Assembly (NCBI GenBank): GCA_907163375.1
Contig: CAJQUW010007952.1
Span: forward strand, 1-64,000
Direction of reading: 5' to 3'
Source of the DNA: Prostheceraeus crozeri
Lineage: Eukaryota > Platyhelminthes > Polycladida > Euryleptidae
DNA length: 64,000 bases
In this document: piece after piece, positions 34,425 to 46,224 of the stretch
Layout of the letters: every line of letters begins with the position of its first letter
How positions within the stretch are numbered: position 1 is the stretch's first letter
Notes under the pieces: generated by a model
Seen by the model: the letters and a program-made list of their open reading frames with translations, nothing else
What the model was told of the DNA's origin: nothing
Databases searched by the model: none
Program-made: the position numbers and the translations under genes

Positions 34425-37129
34425 CAGACCATCCAGACATTCGCTTTTTTCGCTTTTTCGAAACTATGCCTGAATTTTCACCTTTATCGAGTGGCATTCG
34501 TTTTTTCGCTTTTTTGTAGAGCAGGAAAAAAGTGCTTCTTAGTAGCCTACAGGCCTTCTTTACATGTTGACAACGCTACGTGACTTTTTGTCATGTTGCC
34601 CTTTACTTTAGTCATGCTATCATCCATGTGTTGACAATTTAATGCATATCTCGACGATTGCATAATCGTGTGTAATAACTGTATTATGTATAGGGGAATT
34701 GGAGAATGTTCCCTTTTTATCAAAAAGTCATGTAGCAATCCTTGAAGTCAAAGCCTTGTCGTACTGCGTTCCGGTGAATGCACAATTTTCTACAGCAACT
34801 TTGAGGCCATGGTGCTATAGCTTTTACACGAGTCTGAATTGATGCATGTTGAAAGTACAAGCGGGTTACCAGCTACAAATGAATGTCATCGAATTTATGA
34901 GTTAAGAAATTCGAGACATCAATCCATGTTGGCTACTATCGAGTTTTCTTAGAAGATTGATGTTGGATTAGTGAAGCAAGTGGATCAGTTTATGCGAATA
35001 AGTGAGGTGCATTGCATAATGTTGATAAATAGGCCTAAGAAATTGAGATGATGATATACACAATGGCATATTTTCTGTTGTATTTTCTTATTGCACTGTC
35101 ACTTTCACTGTGATTTCAGTGAAGTACGTGTAACTAGGAAAAAAGTTCATGTTTATAATAATCATTTTGCTTCTACTGATATGATCGGATATATTTGTGT
35201 AGCCTATTTTCTTATAACCACCTGAAACTTTCTGAGCTATAGATTGAAGAACAGATGCACCAATAGACCTAATGCACTATTTTGTAAATAATTTGACTAC
35301 CGTTTACATTACTGCAGTCATACTGATTACGCCATACTTCACCCACTATATACCCTACATGTATTTTCATAGCTTCTGTGTGCTGAGCTATGCGGCATCG
35401 ACTTAACTCATATGATTCAGCAACTCGTGACTCATTTTACTCATGGCATATATGATACGCATTACTCGTGGCAAATGCGTCAGTAAATATGAATGCCCAC
35501 ATAAAATTCAACCAGAGAAAGTGGTGTCAACGATACAAGACAATGAGAACCTTGCATCGTAAAGCTTGGACTTGTTTTTAGATAAATTATCTTGGCTATT
35601 TGCATGTTTTGAATCGAATTGGGAAGAGACAAAATATTGAAAGACATTGATTTTATTTTCGTTATTTATTACAAAATAACGAAGACGAAAATAAAGTCAA
35701 TATTTTTGAATATTGACTATCTCCAATTCAATTGAAAGCTTGGACTTGGTTGTATATCTTAGTAGAAGTGCATTGAGCATAATCTTGATAATTGGCCTTT
35801 GAAGTAGGCTGCATGGTGAGTTTTATGGAATATTTTCAAATATTTAGCCAATATTATCATTTATCGTCGGTTTTCATCAATTTATATTTATAATATTGAT
35901 ATATGTTTGCACTGTAAAGTTTTGATTGAAAAAGTACCTAATATATGCCTCATAACAGACAGTTTTGATCTCTGGAATGGGCCCACTTACAGTCAAATGC
36001 TTGACGAAAAGGGTCTGTAAAGAACCCACTCGCATGTAAATCACTCATTACATAATTTTCTCTTTTTGGAAGCCGTCTATTGTCGGAAAAATTCCATTTT
36101 TGAAACGCTTTCCCACGAGAAAGCGCTCGATCCCGTGCATCCGAAACTATAGGGCTGCATAATTGAGCAATATCAATTTCATTGATAGTAAACATACAAG
36201 TTGATACTTCTACATATAAATTAACGTTTGCAACAATCCCCATCTAATAAAATATCAATTTTCCTTCTATAATTGCTATCTATATAGCTTTATTATTAGC
36301 ATTATCTTCCTTTACAAAATTGCATCCTAGTAAGCAGCATTATTAACATAATATCAGGCTTACGAGTTCTGAAGAAAACTACAATGATTATCAGATGAAA
36401 CCCTCTGTGTGCATTCTATCACTGTATAAAATGATTGCCATATTGAAGTATAAAACAAGTTATCAAGTATAAAACTTTGATAAGGATCCTTTACTCGTCA
36501 TAATCCATTTCGCATGACTTAAGTTGACAGACCCTATCTAATAAATATACTTGAAAATACGCGTTTCAATATTCTTTGGAATATTCAGATGAAAGAGATG
36601 TTCAAAGTTTTAGGCTAATTTAGCAGTTGGAAGGATGGCATTTAGAGAAATTTCTTTAATCACATTAGAAATTATGAAATCATCTTCATTCTGCTGAATT
36701 TATAGCAGTATTTTTTTGATTTCTTCAACACTATGTTTTAACAATTCTATTAAACAATCCTGGAATCTACATTATTTGTCTAAAATCGAAGCAATCTAAA
36801 TCATTGCTGGTTATATGTCCGATCATTAATAGAACAGAATAGCTAGTTTTATGTATAAATATGGTCTGGTACATTTGCGAATCGTTTAACAAGATGCAGG
36901 AAAAATACCTCCTAAGAGGTACTCCGACAAGTTATCATTTTTGTACCAGAAAGTAATATTCGCAGTCCACACAGGTTCGCAGTATTCGTGGTAGTGTATG
37001 GCTTGATGGCATGTTATGTTCTTGTGATGGTATTCTACATTGCTTGATATAGAAATTATCGGTTCGCTTTTCTATGTTAAGGATTTGTTTTTTTCGCTTT
37101 TTTAAAATTCGAATCGGCTGGGTGGTCTG
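34425..37129. mobile_element. 2.7-kb TIR element, CAGACCAYCCAG ends, TAATAG duplication
   Basis: The left end CAGACCATCCAG and the right end (minus strand CAGACCACCCAG) match at 11 of 12 bases and are flanked exactly by TAATAG on both sides. Near each end lie TTTTTTCGCTTTTT motifs in direct orientation (34441-34510 and 37060-37105). Inside, only short ORFs remain: 35950-36243 minus, 97 codons with FQKWNFSDNRRLPKRENYVM, and 34547-34738 minus; I recognise no transposase. I infer a non-autonomous or decayed DNA transposon; the superfamily is uncertain because a 6-bp duplication does not decide it. Confidence 0.6.
35645..35703. repeat. Short imperfect hairpin
   Basis: ATTGATTTTATTTTCGTTATT and a near-complementary AATAACG...CGAAAATAAAGTCAAT face each other across about eight bases. 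It lies inside the 2.7-kb TIR element and may be an inserted small palindrome. Confidence 0.7.
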
Positions 37130-37135
37130 TAATAG

Positions 37136-37930
37136 TCATAGGAACATAGCCTCTTGACATTTGCAATCATCCAAGAAATATTTCAGTCATCCACAGCCAT
37201 AGATTTCGAAAAAAACAAGCACACACGCAAAAAAGAAAAGAAAATGTAGCAAAAAGAGCGCAACATAGTCTTAATTAGAGTTTGAAGAGTTAAATCATGA
37301 ATTGAGAAGTGGACATGTTAATTCGCGTTCCGGAGCAAATCGTCAATTCCCTCGAGCGCCGAGGAGCGCAAGATTACAACTTTCCACGATAGGTGAATGC
37401 CAGGATTACCTGTTGATAATGAGTAGAAGTTACTGAAGTATTCTAGGAAATGCTCGTAGACCATCAGTGTAATTATATCTTGTTCTATCTTCAAAGATAT
37501 CATTGAAAGCAACGTTTGAGAACAAATGCAAAGGATGTGGGGCAAATCTGTTTACAATACATTTGCTTTGTCGAAAAGGTTTAAAGATAACGGTATTCCT
37601 CTTGCTTTATGATGTAATCGTGTTGCTCGCTTGTTGAGGACTGTGGAAATGCTTTGAATTATGGGCAACACCTAATTTTGAGGAAGCTTGATATCGTAAA
37701 CGTTTCAATAATTTTGTATTATGACATCGCGTATAGATTCCCAATTGCCTTGCGTTTGATGTCCTTTGTACAGTAGTCACTGCCATTAACGACCCTGCTT
37801 TTAAAGACTTCCTGTCGCTCTCGATCAAAAAATTTGGCACCGGTCCAAAATTACTATAGCTCCTATATAATTCAACCTGTGCGTAACGACTTCCTATCTA
37901 GCGCGACTTACGACCTCAGTAGTTTGACAA
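37136..37930. other. Intergenic, nothing recognised
   Basis: Short ORFs on the minus strand only (37318-37545, 37607-37840), with no domain recognised. Confidence 0.4.
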
Positions 37931-37935
37931 ATTGT

Positions 37936-39491
37936 TCTCTGATCCCTGTTTATTACGACCGCAGATTACGGGGGAACGATAAATGCGTGTAGATGTTTCG
38001 CTTTCTAGATATTAGGCTTGAGTATACTGGTACTACTACTTGACGCATATATTATCGGGGAATTTTACTTGTATGCAAAAACACAATCGAGTATACATGC
38101 AAGTACATACTGTGATAGGCCTACATCTGAATTTATTTTACGCAATTGTATCGGCAGTATAATCAGTATAGCTCTACATAATGTCTATATACAGTGCCTA
38201 ATAGTGTGCATGATCACATTTTCTCATTGATTAATGTATGGTATATATACTTGTGTATCACAATGTTATATTTCTATACAGTTTTCTAGATTTTCATTAG
38301 ATCTTCCGTAATGGGCCTTTTGAATAGACACTTTTATATCCTCTGAAACCATGAAAGCTAGTATGCAATCTTGATGTGTTGGACTTGTGAGTAGTGTTTG
38401 GAATTCCCGGGACAATTTCAGATCCCGCGAATTCGGGACAAAGCTTCTTCGAATCCCGGGATTTTTCTCGGGACAAACCGAAATTCCCAAAAAGTCCCAT
38501 GCTGTTGGCAATTTTGCTAGCTCGACTATTTTCTAGGTGCATTGGAAGGGTTTGCATTTACCAATTTATTTTACTGGTGGCTATTTTCGAGTTGTATTGG
38601 AAAGGTAATAGCATTTAGAGACACTTTAATTACGGTACCGTACATTTGAGATGCAATTAATCAAGCAAGCTTTTTTAATCACGATTAATGCCTGGGAAAG
38701 CTGTATTGTCAAAATTGCTAACTGCTACAGTTGCTTACTGATAGAATTATTTCTAATTTTGGTACAAATTCTGCGGTAATTCTTGTACGGTACCGGTACA
38801 AAGTTACGAAAGTAGTTAGCAGGCCTATTGACTTATGAACCAGTTGTGTGAACCAGCACAGAAGTGGCACAGAATACTGTAGTCACACCCAAGACGTCAC
38901 ACACGATCACTCAGTTCTAACATCATGCTATCATACAATTCATACTCAGCAACAGTGCAACACATGAGTCATTCTGCTGCCGAATGACGCGGCGAAATAT
39001 GACCTCAGGCAAGGACTGCTATTATATTTAGACGTCCTTGCCTCAGATGAGACGACAAATGTACTATGCATAATCAGAATAGCTAGCTTTTGTGCTATGT
39101 ACTACGCAGCTTACGGTGCTAGTTACTAGCCTTTTACGACTCTATACAAACTATGTAGCCAATCATTAACTAAAATATGATACGCAGATAAAACGCAGAA
39201 AACGCAGATTCGCACAACTACTATGTAAGTTAATAACTTCTTTGTCAAGAAAATTGAATTCCGGGATTTCCCGTCTCTGTCTCCCGGGATTCGGGACAAG
39301 AAAAATACGCCGGGATCCCGGGATCCAAACACTACTTGTGAGTACGCGTAGGCTTGTGATTGGATATTACTGTAATGTCACATACCACATAAAAAGGTAG
39401 CCAAAAGTTTACCTACGAATACCGACCACCCGTCAAATAGCGACTTTATTTGCTTGGCAGAGAGGTGGTCGTTATAAACAGGGACTACTGT
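37936..39491. mobile_element. pogo/Tigger-like MITE, interrupted by a hAT MITE
   Basis: The right end, read on the minus strand, is CAGTAGTCCCTGTTTATAAC followed by GACCACCTC, a pogo/Tigger-style terminus, and it abuts a TA. The left end carries the inverted match GATCCCTGTTTATTACGACC at 37941 but is decayed, and its TA is not visible. No transposase frame remains. Positions 38384-39342 are a later insertion, so the element without it was about 600 bp. Confidence 0.6.
38392..39334. mobile_element. hAT-type MITE, 943 bp, with 8-bp duplication
   Basis: The ends are TAGTGTTTGGAATTCCCGGG and, inverted, TAGTGTTTGGATCCCGGGA. They are flanked by a perfect 8-bp direct repeat CTTGTGAG (38384-38391 and 39335-39342). 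An 8-bp duplication and a TAGTG start fit the hAT superfamily (YARNG ends). Subterminal CCCGGGA/GGGACAA motifs recur several times in both arms, as expected for transposase-binding sites. It has no transposase ORF, so it would depend on an autonomous hAT elsewhere; the intact duplication suggests a fairly recent insertion. Confidence 0.9.
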
Positions 39492-40185
39492 ATGAATGTC
39501 TGATCATTGCATGAATTCAGTCCTGGCGGGCGTTTCAACGAAATTTTTGGCTGATTATCCTTTGGCATGCCTTGAAGTTTAAATTATCTGTTCTGCTAAG
39601 AGTCATTAGGTCCAACAATTCAGAAACTTCAATAGCATTGTTTAATTCAATAGAATTAGATCATTGTATTTCTGGGTCGAATTGAAGACCCTGATATGGC
39701 CTCAAGTCACAACAGAGGCTAATAATGCACTGAACGGCCTACTTGCTTACTTAGGACTTAGTTGTAGGCCTACGCAATCCTCGATGCAACCCTGTATTCC
39801 TATTACTATTCGGTAATGGATTTATTCTACGCAACTCAATGAAATAAGCTCATAATTGAAATGAATGGATAATCATGGTATCTTGACCTATAGTATCTCA
39901 AATCATGGATAGGTCTCTCTCGCATGACTGAATCAAAGCTTTTGATTTTACAATTTCATGTAAATTTCTCATAATAGAGCATTCATTACACCAGTAGGCT
40001 TACATTACAACACTTATTAGCGGCGCGCACCCATGTTCAAGTGAACATTATATGTTAAGAATCGAAGCTGATAAATCATGGAAATCAGTGCATGTACATT
40101 AATGCCTTTGTGCAATTAAGAGTAAATGAAATACATTGATACTACATATGTCTTCTGGTGCGCGGAATGTGTAGATTGAATTGCC
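39492..40185. other. Intergenic, nothing recognised
   Basis: No ORF or repeat supported. Confidence 0.4.
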
Positions 40186-40189
40186 GTGG

Positions 40190-40400
40190 TGATGAGGGTT
40201 AAGTCGCCAACATACAGACAGGTACATTCTGCCGATACTTGGGATCATGAAGTTATTGCTCATTCAAAAGCTACATCAACTCGAAATCAATCACCACACC
40301 CACCAAAGAGCCATCTTTTCACTGCGGTTGATGGATTCGAACCATCGGTGGTGAGAGAATCAGTTGGCATTGCTTTATGTACTTCTATTTTGGATATTCT
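40190..40400 (-). mobile_element. Probable tRNA-derived SINE
   Basis: The minus strand carries a perfect T-arm-like GATGGTTCGAATCCATC (B box GGTTCGAATCC) preceded by CCAACTGATTCTCTCACCACC, the usual spacer of a tRNA-derived SINE head. The A-box side (around TAAAGCAATGCC) is degenerate. The 101-codon plus ORF across it (40186-40491) is incidental. Confidence 0.45.
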
Positions 40401-40491
40401 GCTGCTTCCGTATTACCTCGTGCAGCAGGTCTGTCAATTCTTACACGATTTAAAATTAATAAATTCATATTTCTCAAAGTTTTTCCCTTGA

Positions 40492-41030
40492 CAGCAAATA
40501 GATGTCATTTTTATAAAGTTTGAATGATATTGTTGAGTAGCATAGGCTAGTCAGCACTAAGTCTTAACTATCGAAAACGGCGTGTTGGTTTCATATGCAT
40601 AACTTAGAAAAGATAACTTAATATGAGGCTACTGGAATATTTACATTATTAAGACTTATGATGCTCTTTGGCTGTGTTGCTTCTCTTTTGTCAGTGGATT
40701 TGTGTCAGAGTTGAAAAACTCCACTCCGGTGCTTCAGGAGATGCAGATACAATGACCGACTCTAGATGAGCTACACAGCATTAGATTTGTTTTACTGATA
40801 ATTAACAATATTTTATGCATGTCCGTCCGGAGATAATCCTAACAAAGTTGTAATATCATTGGGTTATCTTTATTAATACTTTATTAATGGACATCCGGGA
40901 AAAATATGGATTTATAATATTTCCCTACATGACATTTTCATGTCCGATAATTTGTTAAGCATGCTGTCCTATTTAATTTATCTGATATCGTTTCATGATG
41001 CAGCTTTTGCAAATTCGAAAGGTGAATCAA
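40492..41030. other. Intergenic, nothing recognised
   Basis: No supported feature. Confidence 0.4.
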
Positions 41031-41372
41031 AATATTTAAATTTCTTAAAATACTTCGACAAGTTATTCTCGATTTGTATTGAAATAAAATTACTTTGCAA
41101 GCTTTCGAGTGAGACAAGCAATTTGATGGAGTAAAGATCGACCATGCTGGAGAGGCATTCTGCAGTGATACGTTTATTGTTTTAGGTATGTGACCCGTAG
41201 ATATCTATGGCTGTCAGTGCAGTTGAACTTTGAATTGTGTTTGACTGATAATTACGTTTGTCCTTGCTTGTCAAATTGCTTGTCTCACTCGAAAGCTTGC
41301 AAAGTAATTTTAGTATTATTTCAATACAAATCGAGAATAACTTGTCGAAGTATTTTAAGTAATTTAAATGGA
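41031..41372. mobile_element. Foldback/MITE with ~100-bp inverted arms
   Basis: The arms at 41031-41132 and 41262-41372 are near-perfect inverted copies; both encode the same peptide KYFDKLFSICIEI when read on opposite strands. The right arm has a small insertion (ATACTAAA) relative to the left. The spacer is about 130 bp. There is no transposase. Confidence 0.85.
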
Positions 41373-43500
41373 AGTTCTCGAAGAAGAAGGAAATCAACAA
41401 TGAATCAAAATATAAATGATATTCGGATTTTTGTGTGACAATTAAAACGCGCTATTGTAAATTTGCCTGGTAGTTAACTTAATTTCATTCGAAGCCACAT
41501 TTTCTTTCAGACCTTCTCTACTGCTCAAATGTGAACATGTCTGCATATCGTCTAGTTGGTATGTGCGAGTAAATACGGAAAATTTTCAAAAATTTAAGTT
41601 TTCGAATATTGATCAATTAGTTTTTAGACCCAATGAGCGCCTAAAAAAGTGATTTTTTGAAGCAAAATTTTCATTGTTGGCCTCTATTTTTTGAGTTGAT
41701 ACTCTGCCTCCTATATTCCTACTCTGCATAATACTTATTGTATTTGGGAACATTAGTGCAACCCAAAGCTGCATTGAAAGCCTTCAAAAGTCGCAATCAA
41801 AATTCTAAGAGCCTCCGAATAGCTGGAAACAGATGAGAGTGAGATAAATGACAACTCGGTCACATGGAAGAAAAGCACCGTGCCTAATGTACTTCCGAGT
41901 ACAAAGAAGGTTCGTTTACTTCATATCTTATATAGCTTGCAGAAATATAATGCAAATTTTGCTAATTTAACAAATGCGCTGCTGTTTTTGCACACCAATA
42001 GCACAACAATAAAATTTGCGAATTAATGCCTTTCGCTAGGCTGTCAAGCCAAGTGGCCATCAGCTGGTAATGCAGGCAGTGTTTGGTCTTGTCTTATAAT
42101 AATATTATCCGATGTCCATGGTATTATCATTTTAACCATATATAAATCTATTTTGCACAGTGATTTTTATTGAGCGTAGGATGCAGTCTGCTAGTTAGTA
42201 ATCTAGACAGGAGTCTAATCTTTACAGATCAATTCAGCCTGGTGGGAGGAAAAACTATTAACTGGATTTGCGAAGTTAGTAGACTTGAAATTTGCGCCAA
42301 AATGCAGAATAAGATCTCAACTTTTGTACGAAAACTTGCATTATAATGAGATTAATTAATTTCCTTAATAGTCAGCGAAATTTCCGTTTTATTAGGATAC
42401 CTGAAAGGAAATTGTCATTCTTTTTGATATCTGATCACTTTCATACTACTTATATATTAAAGTCTGAATTGTACAGAAAAGTCGCTCGTGTACAATACAT
42501 AAACCAATAAATACAGGAGAAATTTACAAAAATTTACCTCTTTTTGTAAATTGATCTTATAAATTGTAAATTTAGATATTATAAATTGTAAATTTAGATC
42601 TTTATAAATTGATAAAATATTTTTTGGACAGCATTAACATAATCAGAATGAAAAGAGCTAAATCCTTAAATAGTCTTTGTGAATTTTCACTATTTGCTGA
42701 CATTTTTTTGAGTCGACACTACTTTCTCTATGGCACATTTTGTCCTATAGGAAAGTGCTTCCCAACACTAGGGCCGAAACCCAAGAGTGGATCGGTAAAT
42801 ATTTTCTAATTTGCTTTGATGAATTAGAAATCGAAATCTCGAATTTTAATTATCATCGCATAATCACGATAGCAACGCCTGTTTGACAGATGGTTCCTCG
42901 TTGCCTTAGGGACATATCATAGCACCCAAGGTCAGAACCGGCCGGATTTTGACGGGCTACAATGATTTTTATTGACCGTAGAATGCATTCTTCTAGTCTT
43001 GACAAGTTTAACAATTCCATATAGACTGCTGAGAAAATAAGTTATTACAATAAGTTTAAAGCCAATTAATTATTTATTTTAATACTTTATAACAATTAAT
43101 TATTATTATTTGATAAGCTAACACCACAGGAAGTTTGAGCCAAGAAGTAGAATCGCTCGCAATTTATCGCATGGAATTAAATCATAAGACTTCATGGAAT
43201 TTCCTTGGTAATCTACTTAATTTCTTTGTAATCAAGTATTTTAATATTCTCAGGAAATTTCCATTATATTTTAGTATATCTAAGAAATCTGTCTTTTACT
43301 TTACATCGAATTCTCAAATATCAAGTAGCACTGCAAACACAGGAATAAGTTGCAAAGAATTGTCTAGTTAAAAGTTGATCGAACATTTTTTAGACATCAG
43401 GAGCACAATCCCCGCAAGAACGGAATCTTTTGGTAGACAATATCCGCTGCATGCTAGCATTTCTTTGAATTGTCATTCTACCTGCTACATGTATAGCTTC
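41373..43500. repeat. Region of diverged dispersed repeat B copies
   Basis: Copies or partial copies of repeat B occur at about 41560-41740, 42270-42760 and 43120-43490, sharing TTTTTTGAGT(C/T)GA(C/T)ACTC-like blocks. GATTTTTATTGA.CGTAG.ATGCA.TCT occurs at 42161 and 42965, suggesting an old segmental duplication. No coding sequence is supported in this AT-rich stretch. Confidence 0.45.
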
Positions 43501-44089
43501 CTAGTCTATGATTCGGACAAATAGCTGACTACTGGCACGGTGCGATTGAAAATCAAGGGTAATTTTACCATTCTTAAGTTATATTTGCAATAATTTCTCG
43601 GATATTCTGCATCTTTACATCTTTTTCGCTATCCATTTAGATAATTATCAACATCCAAAGGTTGACAGAAGCTCATGTTCCCATTTTTTAAATTTTGTGC
43701 GCTACTTGTGCTTCTTTGTGTAACGCAAATCCTCTTCAGTCCATTGAAATTATTGGTTGCAGGCAGTGTTGGACTGATAGACTTAAATCACTTCAAAGCA
43801 ATTACTCCTTCCACGTTGACAAAAGCACTAATTTATTTCATGAAGCAGGTCACATAATTCTGGTCTATACATTGAAAATGCGAGCATTGTTCCACAAATG
43901 CATTGCAACGAATATTTGAATATTAACGATCATCAACATTCCAGATTTTTCTTTTAAACAAATGCAAATATTTCAATCTGCAGTCGATCGGATAATTTCT
44001 TTCCTTGGTCATTTCATTTATGCTTATCATTGTGTTGCTGAATTGACACATTCAGTGACTTTATTTAGCCACCAAATATGGCAAATGCG
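43501..44089. other. Intergenic, nothing recognised
   Basis: Two overlapping plus ORFs of 60-74 codons (43675-43919) have no recognisable domain. Confidence 0.4.
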
Positions 44090-44208
44090 GTACAAAGGCC
44101 AGTTCGATGTTTAGAACAATGTCGGTGAAATTTATGAAGTCTCTGTTACTCTGACTTCATAAACTACATTGACATGGTCAGTCTCATGGAACGAACTGGC
44201 TTTTGTAC
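44090..44208. repeat. ~119-bp imperfect palindrome
   Basis: The outer pairs are GTACAAAGGCCAGTTCG and CGAACTGGCTTTTGTAC; the inner pairs are TTATGAAGTC and GACTTCATAA around an 11-base loop. The middle of the stem is interrupted by mismatches. It is compatible with a small MITE or the stem of a structured transcript. Confidence 0.8.
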
Positions 44209-44382
44209 ACTTGTGATTTCATAATGAAAAGTACCAGTACTCCTTCTTTGGAGGATAAATAGAGTTAGCGCATTGATTAATACATAACTTAAAATTGGTC
44301 GCAAAGTGTTTTCCAGATCCAGTTTTGGGCCACTACATCTCAGTTCGCCGGCTCGCTCTCAGAATTGCGGAATATCACAGTG

Positions 44383-45708
44383 CACGGTGTCCCCGATTCA
44401 ACATTTAGATTAAAAAGACATACTATGAGCCAAACCTATTTTTCTGATTTATGATCACTCTGGATTGCTGAACTAACAATAGGGAAAGGATTCATTTCTC
44501 AGATTTTTAAATGGCTGATGTTCAAAATGGACGCCGTTTTGTTAAATATGGCCTTCTTCATATCTCACTCACTCCTCGTTTAACGTCCTTGAATTCCGTG
44601 ACGAAGTTGGACGGTTGATGGTTCATCTCCACTTGCTTCGGTCTGCTGCAAGATCTTCATTTATTTAGAGCTTCTTCAGATCTTCCGAGATGCAGCTCCT
44701 CCACGACTTTTCGGTCTCCTTACTGGCCGGCGACCGCTCACTTCCATTTCTTCAACCTCTCTCACAATGTCCTCCGACCTCTTCACATGCCCAAACCAGC
44801 GAAGTCTGCTTCTCCGGATGAGCACTTCCAAGTCCTTCTGACCACACCTTTTCACTACTTCTTCATTTGGGATCCTGTCTCTCCATCTTACACCAGCCAT
44901 CTTCTAGTCACAGGACTCCAATTACTGTTTTAACTCCTCTTTGAATCTTTTCAAGTGGTAAATGAAGGCTTGCATATTGACTCAACATAATTGAATGCAT
45001 TATATATGTAGTATAGTAAAATTTGAAATAATATTACACGATTTCAGGAATTGAATACGTATAATTTCATGCTGTCATACATAATGTCATTTCTATCATG
45101 GATACTATCACTTTTGCAAATATTATGTATAGAAAACTTCTATTTCATTACTATGAGCAACAACATCATTCTTATGGTAAGGTATTGATAAATGAATTTC
45201 TAAACATTTCTGAAATCATGAAATGACAACTCCACCTTGCTATGCTACTTATAAAGTACATGCAGTCTACATTGATTAATAATATATGAATATTAGTCAT
45301 TTAGTAATTTAAATACTTATCGGCACTTTGATCACAAAATTATGCGCATTTAATTCTTGAAATCGTGTAATATTATTTCAAATTTTACTATACTACATAT
45401 ATAATGCATTCAATTATGTTGAGTCAATATGCAAGCCTTCATTTACCACTTGAAAAGATTCAGGGAAGAGTTAAACCACTAATTGGAGTCCTGTGACTTG
45501 AAGAAGATGTTTAGACATCTTTGAGATATGAAGAGAAGACCATATTTAACAAAGAGGCGTCCATTTTGAACATCAGCCATCTAAAAATCTGAGCAATGAA
45601 TAATTTCCCTATTGTTAGTTCAGCAATCCAGAGTGATCATAAATCAGAAAAATAGGTTTGGCTCATGGTATGTCTTTTTAATCTAAATGTTGAATCGGGG
45701 ACACCGTG
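44383..45708. mobile_element. Foldback element with arms of ~360 bp, left arm split by a LINE end
   Basis: The left arm, from CACGGTGTCCCCGATTCAAC at 44383 to about 45075, is the inverted copy of the right arm, about 45345-45708. Matching blocks include CATACTATGAGCCAAACC, GGATTGCTGAACTAACAATA, TCACAGGACTCCAATTA and ATTGACTCAACATAATTG. The left arm is interrupted at about 44571-44902. The central loop is about 270 bp. No ORF belongs to the element. Arms are close in sequence, so the element is not ancient. Confidence 0.87.
44571..44902 (-). mobile_element. LINE 3' end inserted in the foldback arm
   Basis: The minus frame 44676-44900 reads a RDRIPNEEVVKRCG lead, then SRLRWFGHVKRSEDIVREVE and MEVSGRRPVRRPK, the shared LINE ORF2 C-terminus. 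It is followed by a degenerate coding end and an AGGAGTGAGTGAG tail against the foldback arm. Comparison with the uninterrupted right arm marks both insertion edges and shows that about 15 bp of arm (around AAAGATGTCTAAAC) is missing or altered at the site. Confidence 0.82.
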
Positions 45709-46224
45709 AGTGAACATCATTGCCCATTGGCTTGGCATTCCAGGGACCAGCATTTCGCCCGGAACAGTACGATTTCATTGCTTTAAAATGATAATTGAAG
45801 GTCTTCAGCTCTCACTATTAATATATCAATGACAGCCAATGGCTTCATGAAACTTAGACAGAGATAACAAGGATGAACACAGTTGCTGTAGGACTTGATT
45901 CCCCACTGTTTCAGCGAACCATGGAGAACAGTTTTCGCTACCTTTGAGACATCATTGATCACCACGAAGAAACATTGATTGAATTTCGTTCGCTAATGAG
46001 AATGAATGTAAGGTGACAATTTACCGCCCGAAAGACAATTCAATGGGAACTGTGAGTGCTACAGCGGTGTAAATCTGTCTAAGACAAAATTCAATTTTAT
46101 CAGCCTGCAGCAATCAAGAATGCAAATTTAGAAAATTCATGTATTTTGAACATTGTAAATGTAACGTCAATATTTCACAAAACTTATTCTTTCCGTAACT
46201 AAGATCGCGTACCACATAAAATCT
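45709..46224. other. 3' flank of the adenylyl cyclase gene
   Basis: On the minus strand this follows the cyclase stop codon. I see neither a canonical AATAAA (an AATAAG occurs about 40 bases after the stop) nor a genomic A-run that would mark a retrocopy. Nothing else is recognised. Confidence 0.4.

Noticed and set aside
35950-36243. 97-codon ORF as a host gene
   Set aside because: It lies inside the 2.7-kb TIR element and has no recognised domain; mentioned only as element content.
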